DNA of 57,557 nucleotides from an uncultured Pelagibacteraceae bacterium (GTDB taxonomy: Bacteria > Pseudomonadota > Alphaproteobacteria > Pelagibacterales > Pelagibacteraceae), in contig CACKTH010000002.1 of assembly GCA_902603045.1 (NCBI GenBank), positions 1 to 57,557 of the forward strand, in the 5' to 3' direction. Each line of letters opens with the position of its first letter. Positions within the stretch are counted from its first letter, which is position 1. Below the pieces are notes generated by a model, which was given only the letters and a program-made list of their open reading frames with translations, did not search any database and was not told the origin of the DNA. Shown here one piece after another: positions 33,602 through 41,989 of the stretch. The position numbers were made by a program, and so were the translations under genes.

Positions 33602-34495
33602 ATGGATTTTTTAGTCTTCCAATATCCAATGATAACCATTCAAGCATGTCTTGATGGACTTTTACTAGGAATATTGTTTGCGTTAATTGCTTATGGAATG
33701 GCACTCCAATGGGGTGTTATGAATATAATTAACATTGCACAGGGAGACCTTGTAATCTTAGGAGGATACATTGCGTACTTTATGTATCTCTACGGCATTC
33801 ATCCAGCCTGGGGCGTAATTGTTTCTCCTATAATTATGTATTTTGTTGGAATTGCAATTTATAAATTAGTTATAAATAAAGTTGTAGACAGAGATCTGTT
33901 CATCTCAATATTAGCAACTTTTGGAATTAGTATTCTTTTCATGCAATTAATGAACTTTGCATTTGGAGCAGACGTTGTATTGGCTAACTCAGGTTATGGA
34001 ACAACTATGTTATTTGATAATAATGTTGTTTTGCCAAACTCTAAAATATTTTCTGCTTTTATAAGTATTGTTTTTGCAATCTGTTTAGTGGTTTATATGA
34101 AAAGATCAAAATTAGGTCGTGCTATTAGAGCAACCGCTCAAAATGCAAGAGCAGCAAAGATTTTAGGCGTTGATACAGAAAAAGTTTATGCAGCAACATT
34201 TGGTATAAATGCTGCATTATGCGGTGTAGCTGGAGCTTTAATTTCAATAACTTTTACAATTCATCCTTATATGGGATTACCATACACTATAAGATCATTT
34301 ATGATTGTAATTGTTGCAGGATTAGGAAATTTACCTGGAGTAGCTATGTCAGGTATGGGACTTGGAATATTCGAGGAATTTGCAGATTATATTCTTGGTA
34401 CAGAATTTAGAATTGGTTCAGTATTTTTATTATTAGTTTTAATTTTAGTTTATAGAAGATTTAAACTTTCAAGAAAAAGAGAGTATCTGAAGTGA
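33602..34495 (+). CDS. Branched-chain-type ABC permease LivH-like (set 1)
   Basis: A 297-residue inner-membrane permease with about eight helices and LivH/UrtB landmarks (GILFALIAYGMALQWGVMNIINIAQGD near the N-terminus, GRAIRATAQNARAAKILGVD before the coupling region, VAGLGNLPGVAMSGMGLGI). It forms the transmembrane pore with the LivM-like protein encoded downstream. It is separated from its binding protein by a terminator and is followed, with a four-base overlap, by a small unknown gene. Confidence 0.92.
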   Translation: MDFLVFQYPMITIQACLDGLLLGILFALIAYGMALQWGVMNIINIAQGDLVILGGYIAYFMYLYGIHPAWGVIVSPIIMYFVGIAIYKLVINKVVDRDLFISILATFGISILFMQLMNFAFGADVVLANSGYGTTMLFDNNVVLPNSKIFSAFISIVFAICLVVYMKRSKLGRAIRATAQNARAAKILGVDTEKVYAATFGINAALCGVAGALISITFTIHPYMGLPYTIRSFMIVIVAGLGNLPGVAMSGMGLGIFEEFADYILGTEFRIGSVFLLLVLILVYRRFKLSRKREYLK

Positions 34496-34674
34496 AAAAA
34501 GTTAAAATTAAGGATGATAATGGCAAACTGATTGAAGTGGATATTGAAAAATTTAAAAAACATTTAGATGAATATCATTCTACAGGATCTAGTCTTCATG
34601 AAGAAAATGGACATTATTTTACAGTTGATAAAGATTTTAGAAATAAAATAGAGAGTTTATATGAACAAAAATAG
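34492..34674 (+). CDS. Small soluble protein within the ABC transporter operon
   Basis: A 60-residue, highly charged protein (MKKVKIKDDNGKLIEVDIEKFKKHLDEYHS) with no signal peptide or membrane helix. It starts at a GTG overlapping the LivH-like stop by four bases and overlaps the LivM-like start by 14 bases, so it is embedded between the two permease genes. The codons are used in a normal coding manner (charged residues, no stops), which favours a real gene. I do not recognise it; a role in permease assembly or regulation is only a guess from position. Confidence 0.6.
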   Translation: MKKVKIKDDNGKLIEVDIEKFKKHLDEYHSTGSSLHEENGHYFTVDKDFRNKIESLYEQK

Positions 34675-35713
34675 TTGGATTTTGTACATTGGAATTTTGG
34701 TATTTGGTTTAGTTGCACCATTTATTTTTCCAGCTTTTAAAGTTCAATTATCAATTCTGTGTGTATTAATTGTCCTTGCAACTACTTGGAACATACAAGG
34801 TGGTGAAATGGGTTATAATTCGTTCGGAAACATTCTTTTTTATGGTCTAGGTATGTATCTTTGTGCATCTGTTCAGGTTGGTATGTTTTTTCCATTAGCT
34901 GAGTGGACGGAAAGTGGAGGGGAAAAAACTTTCGTTCATACTCCTTCACAATTTTTTCAAGGCATGGCAGTAGGTCTTGTAGTTGCAGCGGTAGTCCCAA
35001 CAATAGTTGCAGGATTAATAGGTTATTCAATTTTAGGATTAAGAGGTCATTACTTTGCAATTTGTACATTGGGTTTAGGAGTTGCAGCAGGTGAAATTTC
35101 TGGAGGTATTGAAATTATTGGAGCTGGACAAGGATTTACCACTCCTCCTTTTCCAAACATAGGTGGTTTAGAGGCAAGGGGTGAATTTTTTTATTTTTTA
35201 AGTTTCGGCGCGCTGGTACTTACATTTATTGCTGTAAGAGCAATTTATACAACAAGATTTAAATTAATTCTTAATGCGATCAGAGATAATGAAGATAAGG
35301 CTGAAGCAATGGGAATAGAGACTATGAAATATAAAATTTCTGGATGGATGATCTCAGCTTTCTTTTGTGGTCTTGCTGGTGGAATAATGGGAGGTTTAGT
35401 TGGTTATATTGATTCAACTGATGTTGCATTTGATGGAAGGGAAATGGGAGTATTCATGGTTTTGATGGCAATCTTAGGAGGTAAAGGAACTTTATGGGGA
35501 CCAATTATCGGTGCAACTTTATTTCACTTTTTTAAAGAAGGTTTTTGGACATTCTTCCTCGGTTGGCAGTATGTTGCATTAGGTGTTTTAATCGTAGTTA
35601 TAGTAATTTATTTCCCAGAAGGTCTGATGGGATGGTTAAGGGAAAAATATCCAGAAAGATTTGGTGAAGTTGTAGATGAAGCTGATCGAAAAGCACAAGT
35701 GGAATTAAAATGA
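34661..35713 (+). CDS. Branched-chain-type ABC permease LivM-like (set 1)
   Basis: A 350-residue permease of the LivM/UrtC type with about ten helices. Landmarks are WNIQGGEMGYNSFGNILFYGLGMY, RGHYFAICTLGLGVAAGEI and the coupling-helix region RFKLILNAIRDNEDKAEAMGIETMKYK. It ends in a soluble charged tail (EVVDEADRKAQVELK). It pairs with the LivH-like subunit; the ATPases encoded next overlap by four bases. Confidence 0.92.
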   Translation: MNKNSWILYIGILVFGLVAPFIFPAFKVQLSILCVLIVLATTWNIQGGEMGYNSFGNILFYGLGMYLCASVQVGMFFPLAEWTESGGEKTFVHTPSQFFQGMAVGLVVAAVVPTIVAGLIGYSILGLRGHYFAICTLGLGVAAGEISGGIEIIGAGQGFTTPPFPNIGGLEARGEFFYFLSFGALVLTFIAVRAIYTTRFKLILNAIRDNEDKAEAMGIETMKYKISGWMISAFFCGLAGGIMGGLVGYIDSTDVAFDGREMGVFMVLMAILGGKGTLWGPIIGATLFHFFKEGFWTFFLGWQYVALGVLIVVIVIYFPEGLMGWLREKYPERFGEVVDEADRKAQVELK

Positions 35714-36450
35714 GTATTCTTGAAGTTAACAATGTAAGTAAATCTTTTGGGGGTGTTAAAGCTAATGTAGATATTTCAATGTCGGTTGAAAAAGGTAAGA
35801 TAGTTGGGCTCATTGGACCTAATGGATCCGGAAAAACTACTTTATTTAATTCAATAGTTGGTACTTATCCAATAGATAATGGTTCAATTAAGTTTAATGG
35901 AAAAGAAGTCTCAGAATTACCCGTCCCTGTAATAGCAAAACTTGGATTATTAAGAACATTTCAGCAAACTAGAATTTATGGAAAATTAAACTGTGTAGAT
36001 AACATGCTTATAAGTCACAAAGGAAGTGATGAAAGTTTGTTTAAAATTTTCTCAAAAATTCCGAAAGAACTTACAGAAAAAGCAGAAAATTTACTTAATT
36101 TTGTTGGCTTATATCAGAAAAGAAAACTCAGGGCAGGAGACTTATCTTTCGGTCAGCAAAAATTACTAGAACTTGCAATGGCACTTATGAATGAACCAGA
36201 AATGTTATTATTAGATGAGCCAACAGCAGGTATAAATCCTACATTAATCAATGGAATTATAGATAGATTAATTAAAGTAAATCAGGATTTTGGAATAACA
36301 TTGCTTGTTATTGAGCACAATATGAGAGTAATTATGCAATTAGCTGAAGACATATTTTGTCTTGCACATGGTAAAATGCTTGCAAATGGCAGTCCAGAAG
36401 AGATTAAAAATGATAAAAGAGTTGTTGATGCATATTTGGGGGCTCAATAA
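35710..36450 (+). CDS. Branched-chain-type ABC ATPase LivG-like (set 1)
   Basis: A 246-residue ABC ATPase. Walker A is GPNGSGKTT (residues about 36-44), the signature is LSFGQQKLLELA (LSFGQ instead of LSGGQ), Walker B is MLLLDEPTAG with the switch His in VIEHNM. The family-typical LRTFQQTRIYGKL segment marks it as LivG/UrtD. It powers uptake from the cytoplasmic face. It is translationally coupled to the LivM-like gene upstream and the LivF-like gene downstream. Confidence 0.93.
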   Translation: MSILEVNNVSKSFGGVKANVDISMSVEKGKIVGLIGPNGSGKTTLFNSIVGTYPIDNGSIKFNGKEVSELPVPVIAKLGLLRTFQQTRIYGKLNCVDNMLISHKGSDESLFKIFSKIPKELTEKAENLLNFVGLYQKRKLRAGDLSFGQQKLLELAMALMNEPEMLLLDEPTAGINPTLINGIIDRLIKVNQDFGITLLVIEHNMRVIMQLAEDIFCLAHGKMLANGSPEEIKNDKRVVDAYLGAQ

Positions 36451-37235
36451 TGTCTAATCAATATGAAGTTTTAGGAAAAGCGCCTGTTGCAGAGGATTTA
36501 AAAAACTTATCTTCTGAAGATATTCATTTAACAATAAAAAATTTGAATGCTGGATACGGTAAAATGGAAATTTTACATAATTTTGATTTATTTGTTAGTA
36601 AAGCTCAATCTTTATGCTTAATTGGTCCTAATGGAGCTGGCAAATCAACAATACTTCACTCGATATATGGATTTACAAATATTTTCTCGGGTAAAATAGA
36701 AATTGATGGAAAAGAAATAACAAAATTAACCCCAGCTGAAAAATTAAAAACGGTTGGCATAGCTTATATTCTGCAAGATAATTCAGTTTTCCCAGATATG
36801 ACTGTTGAGGAAAATTTATTGATGGGTGGTTTTATCAAAGATAAAACAGAAGAGTCATTTCGAGAGGCAGAAAAGATTTTAGATAAATATGAAAGATTAA
36901 GGAATAGAAGAAATCAACCAGCAAAAGTTTTATCAGGTGGAGAAAGAAGATTATTGGAAATATCCAGAGCTTTAGTAATGAAACCTTCTGTTCTCTTGGT
37001 TGATGAACCTTCTATTGGATTAGAGCCAAAATATATCGATATGGTATTTGAAATTTTAGGTGACTTACAAAAAAATGAAAAGAAAACAATTATTCTGGTT
37101 GAGCAAAATGCCAAAAAAGGTTTAGAGTTTTCTGATATTGGATATGTATTAGTATCTGGCCAAACAGCAATAGCTGGAAGAGGCGATGATTTACTTAAAA
37201 ATGATGATGTTGGACGTCTATTCCTAGGCGGATGA
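36450..37235 (+). CDS. Branched-chain-type ABC ATPase LivF-like (set 1)
   Basis: A 261-residue ABC ATPase with an N-terminal extension of about 25 residues before the nucleotide-binding fold. It has Walker A GPNGAGKST, Q-loop YILQDNSVFPDMTVEENL, signature LSGGERRLLEIS and Walker B VLLVDEPSIGL. The ending GRGDDLLKNDDVGRLFLGG is typical of LivF/UrtE. The start overlaps the LivG-like stop by one base and the stop overlaps the azlC start by four, tying the AzlCD pair to this transporter. Confidence 0.92.
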   Translation: MSNQYEVLGKAPVAEDLKNLSSEDIHLTIKNLNAGYGKMEILHNFDLFVSKAQSLCLIGPNGAGKSTILHSIYGFTNIFSGKIEIDGKEITKLTPAEKLKTVGIAYILQDNSVFPDMTVEENLLMGGFIKDKTEESFREAEKILDKYERLRNRRNQPAKVLSGGERRLLEISRALVMKPSVLLVDEPSIGLEPKYIDMVFEILGDLQKNEKKTIILVEQNAKKGLEFSDIGYVLVSGQTAIAGRGDDLLKNDDVGRLFLGG

Positions 37236-37936
37236 TTAATTCAAAATACTTTTTCAAAGGAATTCTTTGTGCAAAAGAATTCGATAGTCCGGCAATTGCT
37301 CTCGGTTTAAGCTTTTTAGCAATTGGTGCATTATTAAAAAATTTAGGTTTTACAATTCAAGAAAGTATTTTTTCTACCTTTTTAACTTATGCATTACCTG
37401 GTTCACTTGTGATGGCAGAATCGATTTTGATTGGAGTTTCATTACTTAATTTATTTTTTGCTGTTTGGTTGGTGAATGCAAGGTTATATCCGATGACTGT
37501 ATCTTTAATGCCATTATTAAAGCATCAAAGCCAACCAAGGTGGAAGTATTATCTTTCATGTCATTTTGTTGCAGTATCTTCGTGGTTAATCCTTAAAAAT
37601 AATTATAAAGAAATTGAAAAAAAATATAGAGTCGACTTTTGGATAGGAATTGGAACTGCAACTTGGTTGATAGCAATATTTTCAACTATTCTAGGTTATT
37701 ATTCTGCCGATTTCTTAAATAGAGAAATGATGATTGGACTAGCTATTATTAATCCAATTTATTTTACTTGTACAATGATAGGGGTGATGAAGTCTATACA
37801 GTTAAATGTTTCAATAATTTTAGGGGCTATCTTAGGACCCTTATTTTATCTTATTAGTCCTGATTGGTGTGTTTTGATTGGTGGATTTATAGCTGGAACT
37901 GTTGCTTTTGTAATAGGAGAGAAAAATGTCAGCTAA
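37232..37936 (+). CDS. azlC: AzlC-family branched-chain amino acid exporter subunit
   Basis: The 234-residue inner-membrane protein has the AzlC opening GILCAKEFDSPAIALGLSFLAIGALLKNLGF and about seven helices. With AzlD it forms an exporter that in other bacteria expels branched-chain amino acids or analogues such as azaleucine. The gene is fused by overlaps to the ABC ATPase before it and azlD after it (11 bases). Placing an exporter in an uptake operon suggests balancing of an intracellular amino acid or related compound. Confidence 0.85.
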   Translation: MINSKYFFKGILCAKEFDSPAIALGLSFLAIGALLKNLGFTIQESIFSTFLTYALPGSLVMAESILIGVSLLNLFFAVWLVNARLYPMTVSLMPLLKHQSQPRWKYYLSCHFVAVSSWLILKNNYKEIEKKYRVDFWIGIGTATWLIAIFSTILGYYSADFLNREMMIGLAIINPIYFTCTMIGVMKSIQLNVSIILGAILGPLFYLISPDWCVLIGGFIAGTVAFVIGEKNVS

Positions 37937-38252
37937 TATTGTTTTAATAATAATTATTACATCTTTAGCTACTTATATTTCAAGGTTTTTAGGAGCTTTT
38001 ACATCTGAAATAATAGATGAAAATACTAAAATATATAGGTGGTTTAATTATTTAGCCTATTCGACATTGGCTGCTCTTATTTCTAGAATGATAATATTTC
38101 CAGCTGGTGCACTTTCTGACAGTGATTACTTGTCTAGATTTATTGTTGTAATTTTAGCAATAATAATTTTTAAATTAACTAGAAATAATTTAGTTTACCC
38201 AACTTTATTCTCTGCTATCATTATGTTTTTATTAAGTAGCTATACGATATAA
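37926..38252 (+). CDS. azlD: AzlD-family branched-chain amino acid exporter subunit
   Basis: A 108-residue protein with three or four membrane helices and the AzlD signature ATYISRFLGAF near its start. It is the usual partner of AzlC, encoded just upstream with an 11-base overlap. The next gene begins on the base after its stop codon. Confidence 0.85.
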   Translation: MSANIVLIIIITSLATYISRFLGAFTSEIIDENTKIYRWFNYLAYSTLAALISRMIIFPAGALSDSDYLSRFIVVILAIIIFKLTRNNLVYPTLFSAIIMFLLSSYTI

Positions 38253-38759
38253 ATGAAAAAAATTATTTTACTATTGTTCTTAATTTTAATACCAGGTATT
38301 TCACAAGCAGCATGTGATGATCCTTTAACTGATGGAGTTGATTATACTAACTGTAGATTTTCAGATGGACAAGATTTGCAAGGTAGTTATTTACCTAACT
38401 CAAACTTATCTTTCACAAGTTTTATACAAGTAAATTTTGATAAAAGTATTATGATGACATCTAACTTGTCATTTGGAACTTTTCCAGAGTCAACATTTGT
38501 TAGAGCTAACTTATATGAGTCGACTCTTGTTGGTGGAAATTTTGAAAAAGCTAATTTTACAGGAGCAAATATGACAAGAGTTGATTTTATGGGATCAACT
38601 TTAATTGAAGCAAATTTTCAAAATGCAAATTTAATGGAGGCTAATTTTACCTCATCAAATATGACCAATGCTAATTTTGATGGAGCAAATTTAATTGGAG
38701 CTACTTGGACTAACGGTGAAACATGTGGACCAAATTCATTTGGAGTTTGCAATAAATAA
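38253..38759 (+). CDS. Exported pentapeptide-repeat protein
   Basis: A 168-residue protein with a signal peptide (MKKIILLLFLILIPGISQAA). It is followed by tandem pentapeptide repeats of A(N/D)(L/F)xx type over about residues 40-150, for example ANFTGANMTRVDF and ANFQNANLMEANF. Such repeats fold as a right-handed square beta-helix. Cysteines near both ends (ACDDP ... CRF; CGPNSFGVC) probably form disulfides that cap the helix. The periplasmic location is inferred from the signal peptide. It abuts azlD upstream and glaH downstream; a function cannot be assigned. Confidence 0.85.
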   Translation: MKKIILLLFLILIPGISQAACDDPLTDGVDYTNCRFSDGQDLQGSYLPNSNLSFTSFIQVNFDKSIMMTSNLSFGTFPESTFVRANLYESTLVGGNFEKANFTGANMTRVDFMGSTLIEANFQNANLMEANFTSSNMTNANFDGANLIGATWTNGETCGPNSFGVCNK

Positions 38760-38764
38760 TTAGA

Positions 38765-39685
38765 ATGGATAGATTAGATACTATTCAAGGGTTTGATATT
38801 TCATTCAGTGATTATTCCAAAAGAATAATAAATATTAAAATTGAAAACGAAATTATTGATAAATTAATATTTCCTTTTAAAAAATTTGATATTACTGCTC
38901 TGGAATATAAACCTTTTACTAGATTTACACTCGCAAAATCTTTAGATGATTCTACAGGGGGAAAGCTAGGAAAATTTATAAACTCTATTTTAAGAGATAG
39001 AGATACTGGTTGTTTTATTATAGGGCCTAAAAACAAATCCAAAAAAATTGATAACAATTTTCTTGTTAAACTATCAACAGCCGTAACACACTTACTCGGT
39101 AACCCAAATTTTGACTCAATGGCTGGAAAATATTATGCGAGATTTCATGTTAAACATGAGGACAATAGCGACTCATATCTTAGAAAAGCATATACTAATA
39201 TGGATCTTCATACTGATGGAACTTACGTCAAAGAAAAAACTGATTGGTTATTAATGTTAAAAATGGAGGAAGAAAATGTTCAAGGTGGTGAAACTGCAAT
39301 GTTACACCTTGATGATTGGGAACATTTAGATAGCTTAACTAATGATAAAGTTGGAAAACAAAACTTTATATGGGGTTCTCCAAAAAGTAAAAATGTTGAT
39401 TACAAGGTGGAACATCCTGTTTTTTCAGAAGACGAAAATGGAAAACCACAAATTTCTTATATAGATCAATTTCCTGAGCCCAAAAATATGGATCAAGGGC
39501 TATTTCTACAAAAATTATCAGACTCTTTAGAGGGAAGTCAAAAAAAGATTGTAATGCCTTTACCGGTTGGCTTTTCAGTAGTTGCAAATAACTATTTCTG
39601 GCTTCATGGTAGAAAACCATTTGTTGAAAATAAAAAATTATCAAGAGAATTACTAAGAATTAGAGGTTCTTTTTTTACTAATTAA
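38765..39685 (+). CDS. glaH: Glutarate 2-hydroxylase (GlaH/CsiD family)
   Basis: The 306-residue protein matches Escherichia coli CsiD/GlaH along its length. Shared stretches include MAGKYYARFHVKHEDNSDSYLR, LHTDGTYV, LLHLDDWEHLD and NNYFWLHGR. The iron ligands are H149, D151 and H281, with the 132-residue spacing seen in the E. coli enzyme. The family uses Fe(II), O2 and 2-oxoglutarate to turn glutarate into L-2-hydroxyglutarate, a step of lysine breakdown through cadaverine and 5-aminovalerate. The usual partner L-2-hydroxyglutarate oxidase (lhgO) is not adjacent. It lies between AzlCD/pentapeptide genes and a second ABC transporter. Confidence 0.9.
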   Translation: MDRLDTIQGFDISFSDYSKRIINIKIENEIIDKLIFPFKKFDITALEYKPFTRFTLAKSLDDSTGGKLGKFINSILRDRDTGCFIIGPKNKSKKIDNNFLVKLSTAVTHLLGNPNFDSMAGKYYARFHVKHEDNSDSYLRKAYTNMDLHTDGTYVKEKTDWLLMLKMEEENVQGGETAMLHLDDWEHLDSLTNDKVGKQNFIWGSPKSKNVDYKVEHPVFSEDENGKPQISYIDQFPEPKNMDQGLFLQKLSDSLEGSQKKIVMPLPVGFSVVANNYFWLHGRKPFVENKKLSRELLRIRGSFFTN

Positions 39686-39718
39686 TTAATTTTAGTGATA
39701 ATAATCAAATAGTTTATC

Positions 39719-40492
39719 ATGAATATTGGATTTATTGGTACAGGACATATCTCAAAATCAGTAATCAATGGAATACTGGGATCAAAATTAAAAATTAATA
39801 AAATAATTGTTTCGAAGAGAAATTCAAAAATTTCAAGTGAACTTAAAAAAAAAAGTAAAAAGATAAAAATATCTGCTGATAATCAGGATATTATAAATCA
39901 ATCAAACTGGGTTTTTTTAGCAGTAACACCAACGACTGGAAAAATTATTCTTCCAAAACTAAAATTTAAAAAAGGTCAAACAATAGTGAGTTTTATATCA
40001 ACTATAAAAATGACTGAATTAAAAAAATATATTAAAGTCAAAACTAAAATAATTAGAGCAATTCCTCTGCCTCCAATTTCTCTCAGAAAAGGACCAGTGC
40101 CAATTTTTCCACCAGATAAAGAAGTTGGAAATTTTTTTAATAAGCTTGGCACATCTGTTGAAATAAAAAATGAAAACCTATCACTAAATTTTTGGTCAAC
40201 TTCATCAATGATGGCACCATTTTATGAATTATTACAAACCCTAAGTGAATGGTTAGTAAAAAAGGGAATTAATAGAAGTGACTCTCAAAAGTATATTACT
40301 TCGTTATTTGTTGCTTTATCTGAGGATGCAAGAATTAATTCAAATAAAGATTTAAAAGTTCTTGTTAAAAATTCTCAAACACCGAAGGGTTTAAATGAAC
40401 AATCTGTAAAAGAATTAAGAAAACTTGGATTTTATAAATCTCTGAATAAAACAGCAGATAGCGTCTTGAATAGATTAAAAAAAAGTAAGTAA
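39719..40492 (+). CDS. ProC-like (pyrroline-5-carboxylate reductase family) NAD(P) oxidoreductase, divergent
   Basis: A 257-residue protein with an N-terminal Rossmann motif (MNIGFIGTGHISKSVINGIL) and the P5C-reductase domain order, but the diagnostic motifs differ. The usual RxMPNTP appears as RAIPLPPISL, and the C-terminal SPGGTT loop is NSQTPKG. It is also Lys-rich. It may reduce another cyclic imine or oxo compound rather than pyrroline-5-carboxylate. It starts 33 bases after glaH and is followed one base later by the second transporter operon, so its substrate may be related to what is taken up. Confidence 0.75.
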   Translation: MNIGFIGTGHISKSVINGILGSKLKINKIIVSKRNSKISSELKKKSKKIKISADNQDIINQSNWVFLAVTPTTGKIILPKLKFKKGQTIVSFISTIKMTELKKYIKVKTKIIRAIPLPPISLRKGPVPIFPPDKEVGNFFNKLGTSVEIKNENLSLNFWSTSSMMAPFYELLQTLSEWLVKKGINRSDSQKYITSLFVALSEDARINSNKDLKVLVKNSQTPKGLNEQSVKELRKLGFYKSLNKTADSVLNRLKKSK

Positions 40493-40493
40493 A

Positions 40494-41282
40494 ATGTCAG
40501 ACAATATCTTACAGGTAAATAATCTTACAAAATTATTTGGAGGACTGGCAGCAGTATCAAATTGCTCATTAAATATTAGATCGGGTTCAATAACCGGAAT
40601 AATTGGCCCCAACGGTTCAGGAAAAACAACATTATTTAATTTAATAGCTGGAAATTTAAAATCTAATAATGGAGAGGTAATATTTAATGATGAAAATATT
40701 ACCGATGTACCATCACATGAGTTGTTTGGTAGAGGATTATTAAGAACCTTTCAGATTGCACATGAATTTTCAAACTTAACTGTTTTAGAAAACTTAATGA
40801 TGGTGCCATCAAATCAAAGCGGAGAAAATTTATTAAATGCTCTTATTAAACCTGGACTAGTTAAAAAAGAGGAAAAAGTTATTAGAGAAAAAGCCTATGA
40901 GGTTGTAGATTTTCTGAATTTAACACATTTAGCTAATGAAAGGGCAGGAAATCTTTCAGGAGGTCAAAAAAAATTATTAGAATTAGGAAGAACTATGATG
41001 GTTGATGCAAAATTGGTTTTACTTGATGAGGTGGGAGCGGGAGTTAATCGAACACTTTTAAAAGATCTGGGAACTGCAATTTTAAAATTGAACAAAGAAA
41101 AAAATTACACTTTTTGTATGATAGAGCATGACATGGATTTTATAAGCAGAATGTGTGATCCAGTAATAGTAATGGCAGATGGTTCAGTTTTATTTGAAGG
41201 AACATCTGAAGATGTTAAAAAAAACGAAAAAGTAATTGAGAGTTATTTAGGAAAGTCAAACTTAACAAAAAAAGAAAATTAA
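40494..41282 (+). CDS. Branched-chain-type ABC ATPase LivG-like (set 2)
   Basis: A 262-residue ABC ATPase with Walker A GPNGSGKTT, the LivG-type segment LLRTFQIAHEFSNLTVLENL, signature LSGGQKKLLELG and Walker B LVLLDEVGAGV (Val replacing the usual Pro after Glu). The switch His lies in MIEHDM. It starts the second transporter set, whose gene order (ATPase, ATPase, permease, permease) differs from set 1. It overlaps the next gene by one base. Confidence 0.92.
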   Translation: MSDNILQVNNLTKLFGGLAAVSNCSLNIRSGSITGIIGPNGSGKTTLFNLIAGNLKSNNGEVIFNDENITDVPSHELFGRGLLRTFQIAHEFSNLTVLENLMMVPSNQSGENLLNALIKPGLVKKEEKVIREKAYEVVDFLNLTHLANERAGNLSGGQKKLLELGRTMMVDAKLVLLDEVGAGVNRTLLKDLGTAILKLNKEKNYTFCMIEHDMDFISRMCDPVIVMADGSVLFEGTSEDVKKNEKVIESYLGKSNLTKKEN

Positions 41283-41989
41283 TGGCATATTTTGAAGGAG
41301 CAAAAATGACTGCAGGTTATGGGGATGGCCCTGATATTATTAGTTCGTGTTCCATAACTGCCAATAGGGGAGAGATAGTTGCTATTCTAGGTCCCAATGG
41401 TGCTGGCAAATCAACAGCTATGAAAGCAATGCTTGGATTATTAAAATTAAAATCAGGCTCTGTAACTTTGAATGGTGAAGATATTTCAAATATTAATCCT
41501 CAAGATCGAGTAAAAAAGGGCATTTCATTTGTTCCACAAACAAGAAATGTATTTGCTGAATTGACTGTAAGAGAAAATTTAGAGATCGGCGGCTTTTTAA
41601 CAGAAGAGAGTTTAGAAAATAAAATTGAGGGTATTTATAGTTTATTTCCAATCTTAAGTGAAAAAAAATCCCAAGTTGTTGGTCAATTATCTGGTGGACA
41701 ACGTCAGCAAGTCGCGCTTGGAAGAGCTTTAATGAGTGATCCATCAGTTCTTATGTTGGATGAGCCCACTGCTGGAGTTTCTCCAATTGTAATGGATGAA
41801 TTGTTTGAACATATAATAAAAGTTAAAAAAACAAATGTTGCCGTTATTATGGTTGAGCAAAACGCAAAGCAAGCATTAAGTATTTCAGATCGAGGCTATG
41901 TATTGGTAACTGGACAAAATAAATTTGAGGGATCCGGTAATGATTTACTTAAGGATCCTGAGGTTCGTAGATCATTTTTGGGTGCATAA
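41282..41989 (+). CDS. Branched-chain-type ABC ATPase LivF-like (set 2)
   Basis: A 235-residue ABC ATPase: Walker A GPNGAGKST, Q-loop FVPQTRNVFAELTVRENL, signature LSGGQRQQVALG, Walker B VLMLDEPTAGV and switch His replaced by Gln in MVEQNA, as is usual for LivF. It ends in LLKDPEVRRSFLGA. It partners the LivG-like subunit encoded just upstream. Both its ends overlap its neighbours by one base. Confidence 0.92.
   Translation: MAYFEGAKMTAGYGDGPDIISSCSITANRGEIVAILGPNGAGKSTAMKAMLGLLKLKSGSVTLNGEDISNINPQDRVKKGISFVPQTRNVFAELTVRENLEIGGFLTEESLENKIEGIYSLFPILSEKKSQVVGQLSGGQRQQVALGRALMSDPSVLMLDEPTAGVSPIVMDELFEHIIKVKKTNVAVIMVEQNAKQALSISDRGYVLVTGQNKFEGSGNDLLKDPEVRRSFLGA

Noticed and set aside
38253..38759. 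Pentapeptide-repeat protein as a gyrase-protecting (Qnr-like) factor
   Set aside because: The signal peptide and terminal cysteines point to the periplasm, where it could not meet gyrase.
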